DNA of 6,961 bases from Bacteriovoracaceae bacterium. GTDB taxonomy: Bacteria; Bdellovibrionota; UBA1018. The stretch is taken from contig JAHFAB010000099.1 of the NCBI GenBank assembly GCA_023250795.1, forward strand, positions 1 through 6,961. Direction: 5' to 3'. Both the position numbers and the translations under genes were made by a program. Below the pieces are notes generated by a model, which saw only the letters and a list, made by a program, of their open reading frames with translations, searched no databases and was not told the origin of the DNA. Below, one piece after another: positions 1 to 6,389 of the stretch. Positions within the stretch are counted from its first letter, which is position 1. The number at the start of each line of letters is the position of its first letter.

Positions 1-30
1 GAATTGCTAATGTTCCAAATCGGAGATTTT

Positions 31-1416
31 TCATATCCGATTCCCCAAATAGGTCAGTAGATCAATTTTCGTAATGATGGCTAGAAGCTGACTTTGTTTA
101 GTGGGATCATTGACCAAAGGTGTTTTCCCACTGGTGACTAAGCGAGAAACTTTTTCAATGGGATCTTCTGGCGTCACGAATTCGATCGAGGAGTCCACAA
201 GTTTTTCAATGGCGTCCCCAGATTTTACTCTTCCCTCGTAGAGTGCATTCAAAATAATGCTTTCGGTGGCAATCCCTTTGATCCATCCAGCATCATCTGA
301 GACTGGTACCTGACTGATGCCTTGGTCGCGCATGAGCTCAATCACTGCTGAAACTTTGTCTGTTTGTTTTGACATAATGATTTTTATCTGTGGTTTCATC
401 ATATGAAGGAGATCTGAAACCTTCCCTAAGGAGGGTCTTTCCAAAAACCCTGCTTCTCTCATCCAGTCGTCATCGTAGACTTTCGAAAGATATCGATTTC
501 CACTATCGGGTAAAATCACTAGAACCTTTTTTCCGTTCCATTTGCTTCCTTGGGCTTGGACCCATTTGATGGCACCCACGACTGCTGAACCGCTCGAGAT
601 ACCCGAATAAATTCCCTCTTTTGTGAGCAAGTCTCGGGTCATGAGGAAGGATTCTTTGTCTTCCACTTGGATGACATCGTCCACGACTGAGAAGTCATAG
701 TTTTTCGGGATGAAATCTTCTCCGATTCCTTCGATTTTGTATGTCTTAGGGGCGCTTAAGATTTTTCCTGTTTTAAAATATTCGTAGACGATGGACCCAA
801 CAGGGTCGACAGCTATGATTTTGATTCCAGGCTTTTTTTCCTTGAGGTATTTTCCAGTTCCACAGACCGTTCCTCCTGTTCCAATCCCAGCGACAAAGAC
901 ATCAATATCGGGCATCTGTTTAAGAATTTCAGGGCCTGTGAGTTGATAATGACACTCTCGGTTAGAAAGATTATCGTATTGATTGACGTAGATAGAGTTT
1001 GGCGTCTCTTTCGCCAGTCTTTTTGAAACTTGGTAATAACTCCTGGGGTCTTCTGGTTCGACTGCGGTCGGAGTCACAACCACTCTTGCTCCAAAAGCTC
1101 TTAAGCTTTTTATTTTTTCCTGAGACATTTTATCTGGAAGGACAAAGATACATTTGTAGCCTTTGATGGCTGCAGCAATGGCTAAGCCTACTCCTGTGTT
1201 GCCACTCGTACCCTCGACCAGAGTGCCTCCAGGCTGAATAAGGCCCTTTTTTTCAGCATCTTCGATCATCCACCATCCGATTCGATCTTTGATGGAACCC
1301 CCGGGGTTCATGTATTCAAGCTTTGCATAAAACTGAGCAGATCCCGTGGGTACGACTCGATTGAGTTTTACGTTGGGTGTATTGCCAATCACTTTGAGGA
1401 CATTTTCATAGATCAT
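31..1416 (-). CDS. cbs: Cystathionine beta-synthase with C-terminal CBS-domain pair
   Basis: A cytosolic PLP enzyme of 461 residues, predicted to condense L-serine and L-homocysteine to cystathionine, the first step of reverse transsulfuration. The fold-type II catalytic domain spans about residues 1-325. The Schiff-base lysine is K43 in SIKDR, the substrate loop is EGTSGNTG (68-75), the PLP-phosphate glycine loop is GIGTGGT (177-183), and SSGSA lies at 274-278. EGIGEDFIP (229-237) and the LPDSGNRYLSK segment (302-312) are typical of cystathionine beta-synthases; O-acetylserine sulfhydrylases differ there. About residues 335-461 form two CBS domains (a Bateman module), an adenosyl-ligand sensor in several relatives. 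No N-terminal haem-binding extension is present, as expected for bacteria. The start is ATG with AGGA 11 nt upstream. It lies 26 nt after gshA, probably as the last gene of the operon seen here. Some bacterial homologues also accept O-acetylserine, so cysteine synthase activity cannot be excluded. Confidence 0.92.
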   Translation of the reverse strand: MIYENVLKVIGNTPNVKLNRVVPTGSAQFYAKLEYMNPGGSIKDRIGWWMIEDAEKKGLIQPGGTLVEGTSGNTGVGLAIAAAIKGYKCIFVLPDKMSQEKIKSLRAFGARVVVTPTAVEPEDPRSYYQVSKRLAKETPNSIYVNQYDNLSNRECHYQLTGPEILKQMPDIDVFVAGIGTGGTVCGTGKYLKEKKPGIKIIAVDPVGSIVYEYFKTGKILSAPKTYKIEGIGEDFIPKNYDFSVVDDVIQVEDKESFLMTRDLLTKEGIYSGISSGSAVVGAIKWVQAQGSKWNGKKVLVILPDSGNRYLSKVYDDDWMREAGFLERPSLGKVSDLLHMMKPQIKIIMSKQTDKVSAVIELMRDQGISQVPVSDDAGWIKGIATESIILNALYEGRVKSGDAIEKLVDSSIEFVTPEDPIEKVSRLVTSGKTPLVNDPTKQSQLLAIITKIDLLTYLGNRI

Positions 1417-1442
1417 AGTGGTGCTTTTCCTGTGTTCATAAT

Positions 1443-2705
1443 TTACCTGGGAATGGAGTGCTCTGCAAGTTCCATCCCTGTGGCAAGCGCTGAGATTCTT
1501 GCAATAGACCCATAGACGAGTTCCAAGATGGGGAGGTCGCTTTCTTCACACTCGTCTGGGGCTTTGAGATCCGACATACAGAGTTTTTTAAATATCATCC
1601 CTTGAGAGTTCAGGTTTTCTTCCACATTTTTTTCGTGATTTGTTCTCAGGAATCCCCCCACAAGTTCACAGCCAAAAAGGTAGATGACGGGTTCTGCAGC
1701 CATTCGATTGACTAAGGTCGCGGTGGGGATGCCTTCCTGAATGACGACGCTATCTATTGGTAGTTTATTTTTCCCAGTGCTCATTTTATTTTTAGTCCTG
1801 CGATTGAGAGTTTTGAGTTCTTCGATCGAATGGATGGTCATAATCCCCATACCATACGTCCCATGGTTATTTTTAATAAAAAGATAAGGATCTTGGGAAA
1901 CACCGTGGTTTTTATGCTGTTCTTTGAGCTGACCGAGCATTGTGGAGGCGGTATCGATGACCCGATCGAGACCCAGCCCTTCGTTAAAGTTCACTTCGTT
2001 TACTTCTACTGTTTCTATTTCGATCAGCCAAGGATCGATCTCCAGAATTTGAGCAAACTCTTTCGCAAGAAGATTATAATATTTGAAATGTTCACTCTTT
2101 TTCCTGGAATGCCAACCCAAAGAATGACTGGGTAAAATCAGCTGTTTGATGCCATCCAGACGCTTTGGATATCCACTTGAAAAATCATTATTGAGTAAAA
2201 TGAGATCAGGCGTAAAGTTCCCAGTCGATAAAAGCCCATCTTTTATTAGAATGGGGAAAGCCTCTAATTTTTTCTCTGTTTCAGAGGTTAAGTGAACGAC
2301 CGACTCTGAGGTTTCCCCATACCATCCGATTTGGGTTTCAAACCCAGCTTTTTGGATGAGTTGGGTCAAATAGTAAAGATTTTCAATATAATAAAGATTC
2401 TGTGTGTGAGATTCTGGGAGAATAAGGATTTTTTTAGGTGTGCAAATATTATGATGAAGTGAGAACGCTGCTATTTGAGCGCGGATAATGGGAGGAGCGG
2501 CTCTCATATCATCGGGGCAGATATTGTTAAACCCCGCTGGGTATAAATTACAATCCACCGGTGCGATTTTATAGCCTGAATCTCTCAAGTCTACTGAGCA
2601 GTAAAAAGGGGGAGGTGTTTTTCTGGCGTGTTCTAAGTGCCAATTCCAGAGTTTTTTGTAGTTTTTTTGGATTCTTTCAGCCAAAAGTTTCTTTTCTCTA
2701 GTCAC
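1443..2705 (-). CDS. gshA: Glutamate-cysteine ligase, T. ferrooxidans-type (GshA family, PF08886-like)
   Basis: A predicted cytosolic ATP-dependent ligase of 420 residues joining glutamate and cysteine into gamma-glutamylcysteine, the first step of glutathione synthesis. It resembles the uncommon Thiobacillus ferrooxidans-type family, not the E. coli GshA or plant-type families; the length fits. Recognisable blocks are SVDLRDSGYKIAPVD (37-51) followed by NLYPAGFNN (53-61), the ATP-grasp-like glycine block HGTYGMGIM (281-289), VVIQEGI (320-326), AEPVIYLFG followed by VGGFLRTN (337-356), and a C-terminal YGSIARISALATGMELA block (398-414). Family members as I remember them have KADAGTYGMG where this protein has KNNHGTYGMG. 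The start is GTG inside GTGA, overlapping the stop codon of the upstream TPR gene by 4 nt, with TAGGAA about 8 nt upstream, so translation is probably coupled. No gshB is visible in the window. The family call is from remembered motifs. Confidence 0.88.
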   Translation of the reverse strand: MTREKKLLAERIQKNYKKLWNWHLEHARKTPPPFYCSVDLRDSGYKIAPVDCNLYPAGFNNICPDDMRAAPPIIRAQIAAFSLHHNICTPKKILILPESHTQNLYYIENLYYLTQLIQKAGFETQIGWYGETSESVVHLTSETEKKLEAFPILIKDGLLSTGNFTPDLILLNNDFSSGYPKRLDGIKQLILPSHSLGWHSRKKSEHFKYYNLLAKEFAQILEIDPWLIEIETVEVNEVNFNEGLGLDRVIDTASTMLGQLKEQHKNHGVSQDPYLFIKNNHGTYGMGIMTIHSIEELKTLNRRTKNKMSTGKNKLPIDSVVIQEGIPTATLVNRMAAEPVIYLFGCELVGGFLRTNHEKNVEENLNSQGMIFKKLCMSDLKAPDECEESDLPILELVYGSIARISALATGMELAEHSIPR

Positions 2706-3721
2706 AAAGCTTTTCCTAACGCGTTTATGACTCCATCTAGCTCAGTTTGCAGTGACGTGGGGATTTGTTTTTTTAAGGAGCTCAAAATCTCTAGAGCTTT
2801 TTGTTTTTTGAGTTCACAATCCTTTTCCAATATTTCTACAAGCTCAGTTTTGTACTGAACAAGCTGTTTTTTAGAACGTTTTCCAGGAGGCGTTAGAGGA
2901 TTCTTACATTCTTCAGCGTAATGATGAAAGGAGGAGATGAGTTCAGTTTGAGCAAGAGTGCTCCATTTCTCAGCTTTGGATTGGAGTACGCCCATGTAGA
3001 TGACCAAGGCTTCGAGTAAGCAATTGCCGTGAGCTTCTAAAAGCGCTCGAGTTTCTCGTTCTTCTAATTTTTTCTTAAGGGGTGGCTCATGACAAACCTG
3101 AGTTTTGAACTTGAGCTCCAGCCACGATGCCTGTCCTTTAAGTGATTCGTTTGAGTTCGCTAGTTTGATCAATTCAGTTTTTGCAAAAGATAAGGTCTGA
3201 GATGCCCTCTCACTGCGTTTGAGTTCGTTTAGCGCTTGAGCTTTGAGGAGTAGAGCTTCTAAACGAATCTCTGGTGACATTTTTTCTAAAGAGTTTGCAA
3301 TCACTTCCTCTGTCACCAGATAAGCCTCATGAAACTTTCTGGCATTCATATAAGCCTGTGTCAGTGTTAGGCGAGCTTTCATTCCGGTTTCATTTTTTCC
3401 AGAATTTTCGACGAAATATTTGATGGGCTGGAGGGCATGGGTGGGTTCATTCAATTCTAAAAAAGATTTCCCCAATAAGAGATGTGCTTCTAAGTAGTTC
3501 GGAGAAGCCGGGTAACGCTGTGTGAGTCTCTGGAGATTTCGCACTGTTTCGGAGTATTTTTTTTCTTCAAAAGATTTTTTTCCCTCTTTCCAGAGTAAAT
3601 TTCCTTCTTCTTGGGAAGTCGGCCCAATACTTGAGGGGAGTGTTGTTTCCGCACGGGCGTAAGAAAACAAATTGAGTGTAATCAAAAAAATAATTATTTT
3701 AGTTAAATGCAAGTGCCACAT
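2702..3721 (-). CDS. Secreted TPR-repeat protein with four cysteines
   Basis: A protein of 339 residues with a Sec signal peptide: lysine at 8, hydrophobic core 9-21 and an A-R-A signal-peptidase I site at 22-24, so the mature protein should be periplasmic. There is no lipobox. TPR-like helical repeats cover about residues 40-145: a first repeat with WKEGKKSFEEKKYSETV (44-60), then LGKSFLELNEPTHALQ (83-98) and TQAYMNARKFHEAYLV (121-136), with further helices near 155-185. The spacing resembles CpoB/BamD-type scaffolds. The C-terminal half is helical, charged and unrecognised, and holds all four mature cysteines (210, 234, 272, 302). The ATG at 3721 is chosen because GGAGG lies 9 nt upstream and the signal peptide begins there; a start at 3793 would bury the signal peptide. 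The gene overlaps the ATPase gene by 23 nt and gshA by 4 nt. Function is unknown; a scaffold role is inference. Confidence 0.8.
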   Translation of the reverse strand: MWHLHLTKIIIFLITLNLFSYARAETTLPSSIGPTSQEEGNLLWKEGKKSFEEKKYSETVRNLQRLTQRYPASPNYLEAHLLLGKSFLELNEPTHALQPIKYFVENSGKNETGMKARLTLTQAYMNARKFHEAYLVTEEVIANSLEKMSPEIRLEALLLKAQALNELKRSERASQTLSFAKTELIKLANSNESLKGQASWLELKFKTQVCHEPPLKKKLEERETRALLEAHGNCLLEALVIYMGVLQSKAEKWSTLAQTELISSFHHYAEECKNPLTPPGKRSKKQLVQYKTELVEILEKDCELKKQKALEILSSLKKQIPTSLQTELDGVINALGKAL

Positions 3722-4772
3722 TGAGCAGATCCTCCACAGAGTGAATGTCACGCGCGAGTTCAGGGAGCAGAGTGAATGGAAACCCTTTTTCATTCAACTT
3801 CTTCACAGTGATGCTCTCGCGTTCTTGTAGTGCTGAAACGATTTTAAGCGCGTGACTTGTATCAGGACTAAAGTTTTCAGTGCTGGTTGTTTTTAGATAA
3901 CTGAGTGTTCTGTTTAACGCAATTCCATCAAAATGCATTTGGTGTTCTTTGATGGCGTCCATAAAATGGAGAAGTTCAGGAAGGGTTTCTGGATTAGGAG
4001 TCGTTACCAAAAGAAAACCTACATCTTTTGAGGTGAGAAGTTCTGTGATTTTTCTGAGATTGGCCTGAAAAGCCATGCGCACTTCGAAGAGGCTTGAGGC
4101 AAAATCAAAAAGGTGACCCATGAATCCACTGCCTGTGAGCTTTTCTAAAATCCCGAGCGCTTTTTTCATGCCGACGGACACTATTTTGTTGGTGGGCAAT
4201 ACAAGCCAACGAATGATGCGCTCATCGAAAAACTGTGCAAGAAGCAGAGGAGCGTTCAGAAAGGCCAGGGTGTTTCGGCTGGGAGGAGTGTCCAAAATAA
4301 TGCAGTCATATTTTCCGAGTGAGTCTATCGAATAAAGTTTTTCTAATGCCATGTACTCGTTTGTACCTGAAAACTCTTTTGCAAATATTTGAAAAATCGG
4401 ATTTTTCATCAATTTTTCAGCATGGGTTTTGGAAGAAGAGAGGCCTGAAAAAAATGACTCGAAAGTGTGACGGGTGTCAGGCATGATGGCCGAGAGGGAG
4501 CCTTTTTCAGAGCGAGGGAAGCTCGGATTTAATTTATCATAGGCTTTTTTCAGTTCTTGAGTGAGATCCGTGGGTTCGTCCGATAATGTTTTGAGGCCCA
4601 AAGAATTGGCTAGACGTTTTGCTGGATCGATGGTGACTACAACTGTCTTTTTTCCAAGAAGTGTGGCTCGAAGTGCAAGAGCTGCGCTCAAAGTTGTTTT
4701 CCCCACACCTCCCGTGCCACAAGTGATGAGAATACGGCGTTGATCTAAGATGGAATCAATGGAGTATGACAT
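3699..4772 (-). CDS. ArsA/Get3-like ATPase, subunit lacking the signature lysine
   Basis: A soluble SIMIBI-class P-loop ATPase of 357 residues. The Walker A motif is GTGGVGKTT (19-27), with catalytic K25 but threonine at position 20 where deviant Walker A motifs carry the signature lysine. Switch I is DPAKRLANSLG (49-59), the family block EFSGTNEYMALEKL lies at 133-146, and the Walker B/switch II region is LDTPPSRNTLAFL (160-172). TTPNPETLPE later in the chain matches the adenine-side loop of this family. There is no CxxC zinc motif and no arsenite-type cysteine cluster; the only cysteines are C18 and C157. The ATG at 4772 is preferred over TTG at 4781, although its ribosome binding site is weak (GAAG about 12 nt upstream). 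It overlaps the partner ATPase gene by 17 nt, which suggests coupled translation and a heteromeric complex. The cargo is unknown; anion export and membrane-protein targeting are only family-level possibilities. Confidence 0.85.
   Translation of the reverse strand: MSYSIDSILDQRRILITCGTGGVGKTTLSAALALRATLLGKKTVVVTIDPAKRLANSLGLKTLSDEPTDLTQELKKAYDKLNPSFPRSEKGSLSAIMPDTRHTFESFFSGLSSSKTHAEKLMKNPIFQIFAKEFSGTNEYMALEKLYSIDSLGKYDCIILDTPPSRNTLAFLNAPLLLAQFFDERIIRWLVLPTNKIVSVGMKKALGILEKLTGSGFMGHLFDFASSLFEVRMAFQANLRKITELLTSKDVGFLLVTTPNPETLPELLHFMDAIKEHQMHFDGIALNRTLSYLKTTSTENFSPDTSHALKIVSALQERESITVKKLNEKGFPFTLLPELARDIHSVEDLLNVALAFN
3731..3735 (-). promoter_or_regulatory. Shine-Dalgarno (GGAGG) that sets the TPR-protein start
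   Basis: On the minus strand GGAGG is followed by a 9-nt spacer and ATG at 3721. It lies inside the last codons of the upstream ATPase gene. It is the best ribosome binding site in the leftward cluster and decides against the longer frame beginning at 3793. Confidence 0.75.
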
Positions 4773-5619
4773 GGTTTTCAATTTCTTCGGATAAGGTATG
4801 AATGAGATCTTTGTCTTCAGTCGGAAGAAGAAATCCGAGTTCTGTGAATTCGATTTTTTCTTGCTCGAGAAGTCTAAGATTATAAGCTTCGTTGATGCTT
4901 CTTTTTTCTACATAATCTAATGCAGATTGAGGAATTGGGGAAGCCCCAATCCATGACTCTGGTGATTGCGAAGCTGCAGGGGCTGTCACCGGTTTTGGAA
5001 AACTGCGATTGACCAAAAAAGATGCTGGATTTTTTGGAAACATTTTCTGTAAATATCCATTGAGCTCTAGTGATTCTCGAATAGGCATTTCCTCTGGCAA
5101 TGTCACAATTAAGAAATGGGTTTCACTGGGATCACCAAAAGTTTCTAGCATGGAGAGGGCATCTCGGTGTGTGGGTCCTCCCTGGAAAAGTTTGGAAAAA
5201 TTTTCAGTTCCCTGAAACATAGCAAGTCCATATCCAGTCGAAGGCATGTCTAAAACAATATGGTCATAGTTTTTTCGTTCAAACCAGATTTTCCCCAGTA
5301 AGACAAGGTCGTGGATCCCAGGGGCGGCTTTGGCCATGTAGCGCATGAGTTTATTTTGGAGAAAAATCTTAGTGAGGGAAGGAACTCCGATTTTTAGTCC
5401 AACGTATTCTTCAAAAGCGGTGATCGATTCACAATTGAGGTGCCAGAGAGTGGGGGAGATTTCAAGGAGCTCACCTGGGGGTTTGAGGGGATCTTCGAAT
5501 GCAACCCAAAGAGTTTTGAGTCCCTTTTTGGAAAGTGTGAGCGCAAGGGCTTTTGAGACCGAAGTTTTCCCTACCCCTCCTTTGCCACAGATAAAAATGA
5601 GTTTTTTAGTGAGATCCAT
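4756..5619 (-). CDS. ArsA/Get3-like ATPase, subunit with intact deviant Walker A
   Basis: A soluble P-loop ATPase of 287 residues and the first gene of the leftward operon. Its Walker A motif is GKGGVGKTS (12-20), with signature lysine K13 and catalytic K18. AFEDP (40-44) occupies the switch I position, APGIHDLVLLGKIW (99-112) is a block typical of the short ArsA-like proteins, and LDMPSTGYGLAMF (123-135) is Walker B/switch II. TLPEEMPIRES later in the chain is the adenine-side loop. It is about 70 residues shorter than its neighbour and lacks CxxC and other cysteine pairs (only C11 and C63). The ATG at 5619 is chosen because GAGGG lies 11 nt upstream; the alternative GTG at 5631 would sit directly on that ribosome binding site. 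It probably forms a heterodimer with the next gene product, since proteins of this class work as dimers sharing nucleotides across the interface. The substrate is unknown. Confidence 0.85.
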   Translation of the reverse strand: MDLTKKLIFICGKGGVGKTSVSKALALTLSKKGLKTLWVAFEDPLKPPGELLEISPTLWHLNCESITAFEEYVGLKIGVPSLTKIFLQNKLMRYMAKAAPGIHDLVLLGKIWFERKNYDHIVLDMPSTGYGLAMFQGTENFSKLFQGGPTHRDALSMLETFGDPSETHFLIVTLPEEMPIRESLELNGYLQKMFPKNPASFLVNRSFPKPVTAPAASQSPESWIGASPIPQSALDYVEKRSINEAYNLRLLEQEKIEFTELGFLLPTEDKDLIHTLSEEIENHVILH

Positions 5620-5763
5620 CCTGTCAACCACCCTCGGTACTCCGTATAGATGGAGTGATAACAGGGGCTGGCTGAGAATGGAATGGGGTTGATTTTTTAT
5701 GCACCGAATGGGAAGGTAGGGGGATCGAGATTTAACAAAAGGCGTATAAAAGGAGCGAGTTCT
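5620..5763. promoter_or_regulatory. Divergent intergenic region carrying both operon promoters (inferred)
   Basis: This 144-bp gap separates the leftward ATPase/thiol operon from the rightward lipoprotein pair, so each must have its promoter here or inside the neighbouring gene. No strong sigma70 pair is evident. The best rightward candidate is CTGTCA (5621-5626) with an 18-nt spacer to TATAGA (5645-5650), matching four of six bases in each box, which is weak. A short inverted repeat ACTCC/GGAGT (5639-5643 and 5652-5656, 8-nt loop) lies beside the leftward ribosome binding site. GAATGG occurs three times (5676, 5681, 5706). None of these is convincing alone. Confidence 0.5.
5751..5755 (+). 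promoter_or_regulatory. Shine-Dalgarno (AGGAG) that sets the LpoB-like start
   Basis: AGGAG is followed by an 8-nt spacer and ATG at 5764. The protein read from that ATG begins with a textbook lipoprotein signal peptide. This rules out the upstream ATG at 5683, which would add 27 residues ahead of the signal sequence. Confidence 0.8.
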
Positions 5764-6381
5764 ATGAAGTCTTGGAAAACTGTATTCATTTCGTTGGTTT
5801 TATGTTCAGCGTTCGTCACCCTATTTCTATCAGGGTGCGGTGGGCCAAAGGCCTTTACCAAGGGAGAGTATGACGATCCCACTCGAGTTGAGCTCCTTGA
5901 TGACAAGTTCAATGAAGCAGACATGCAGCAAATGGCGGATACTGTTATTCGAGCCATGGTCAGTTGTGACTATGTTTCAAAAGCGCCCAAACCTCCTGTG
6001 GTCATTGTTGAGAAGGTTCAAAACAGAACAGAGGAGCATATTGATACAGTATCTATGACCGATAAGATCCGAACTTCTTTGATCAAGACCGCCAAAGTGA
6101 GATTTGTGAATAAAGAAGAGCGTGGAACTTTGGATGAGGAGTATCAGTACGGGGACAGTGGATATGTCTCGGGTCCTACAGCTAAGAAAAAAGGAAAGCA
6201 AACGGGTGCGGATTATATTTTGAGCGGTGCGCTCGCTACCAATGTGCAACAGGTTGGAAATGACAAGTTTATTTATTATAAATTAACGATGAACCTCACA
6301 AACTTAGAATCCTCCACGATTGATTGCACCGAAGAGAGAGAGATTCGGAAGAAGTATAATAAACACAGCGTTGGTTTATAA
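5764..6381 (+). CDS. LpoB-like outer-membrane lipoprotein (penicillin-binding protein activator)
   Basis: A lipoprotein of 205 residues. The signal peptide has K2 and K5, a hydrophobic stretch at 7-22 and lipobox L-S-G-C with lipidated C25; glycine at +2 predicts outer-membrane sorting. The folded domain matches the LpoB family: VVIVEKVQNRTEEHIDT (79-95), the MTDKIRTSLIKT helix (98-109), GADYILSGALAT (148-159), then YYKLTMNLTNLE (171-182) and EEREIRKK near the C-terminus. E. coli LpoB crosses the peptidoglycan and activates the PBP1B glycosyltransferase and transpeptidase. The linker after C25 is short, about 25-50 residues, and not proline-rich, unlike the long disordered E. coli linker. A cysteine (C188) stands where I recall tryptophan in relatives, and C68 is a second mature cysteine. 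The next gene follows after 8 nt, so the two are probably cotranscribed. The family is clear; the target synthase is inferred. Confidence 0.82.
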   Translation: MKSWKTVFISLVLCSAFVTLFLSGCGGPKAFTKGEYDDPTRVELLDDKFNEADMQQMADTVIRAMVSCDYVSKAPKPPVVIVEKVQNRTEEHIDTVSMTDKIRTSLIKTAKVRFVNKEERGTLDEEYQYGDSGYVSGPTAKKKGKQTGADYILSGALATNVQQVGNDKFIYYKLTMNLTNLESSTIDCTEEREIRKKYNKHSVGL

Positions 6382-6389
6382 TCAGGAAT

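Noticed and set aside
1..30. Terminator or next gene start after cbs
   Set aside because: The 30 bases past the cbs stop show no GC-rich stem with a U-run and no ATG or clear ribosome binding site; too little sequence to judge.
31..1416. Annotation as O-acetylserine sulfhydrylase (CysK/CysM)
   Set aside because: The C-terminal CBS pair and the EGIGEDFIP and LPDSGNRYLSK blocks favour cystathionine beta-synthase; side activity remains possible.
1417..1442. Separate promoter or terminator between gshA and cbs
   Set aside because: The 26-nt gap holds only the cbs ribosome binding site, with no hairpin or paired promoter boxes.
1830..2135. Plus-strand open frame of 101 codons opposite gshA
   Set aside because: It lies wholly antisense to a strongly conserved enzyme gene, has no recognisable domain and no good ribosome binding site.
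4773..4781. TTG start at 4781 for the second ATPase
   Set aside because: TTG is a rare start and the nearest purine-rich stretch (GAAGAAA) is too close to it. ATG lies three codons on, although its own ribosome binding site is also weak.
5620..5631. GTG start at 5631 for the first ATPase
   Set aside because: GAGG would abut the GTG directly, leaving no spacer. The ATG at 5619 has a usable ribosome binding site and begins the conserved domain at the normal distance.
5639..5656. Inverted repeat ACTCC-8-GGAGT as an operator or leader hairpin
   Set aside because: A stem of five base pairs with an eight-base loop is common by chance, so it is not listed as a feature of its own.
5345..5692. Plus-strand open frame of 115 codons antisense to the first ATPase gene
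   Set aside because: It mirrors the conserved Walker A region on the other strand and its product has no recognisable domain; judged a shadow of the ATPase gene.
5683..5763. N-terminal extension of the LpoB-like protein from ATG 5683
   Set aside because: It would put 27 residues ahead of a lipoprotein signal peptide. AGGAG with 8-nt spacing supports ATG 5764.
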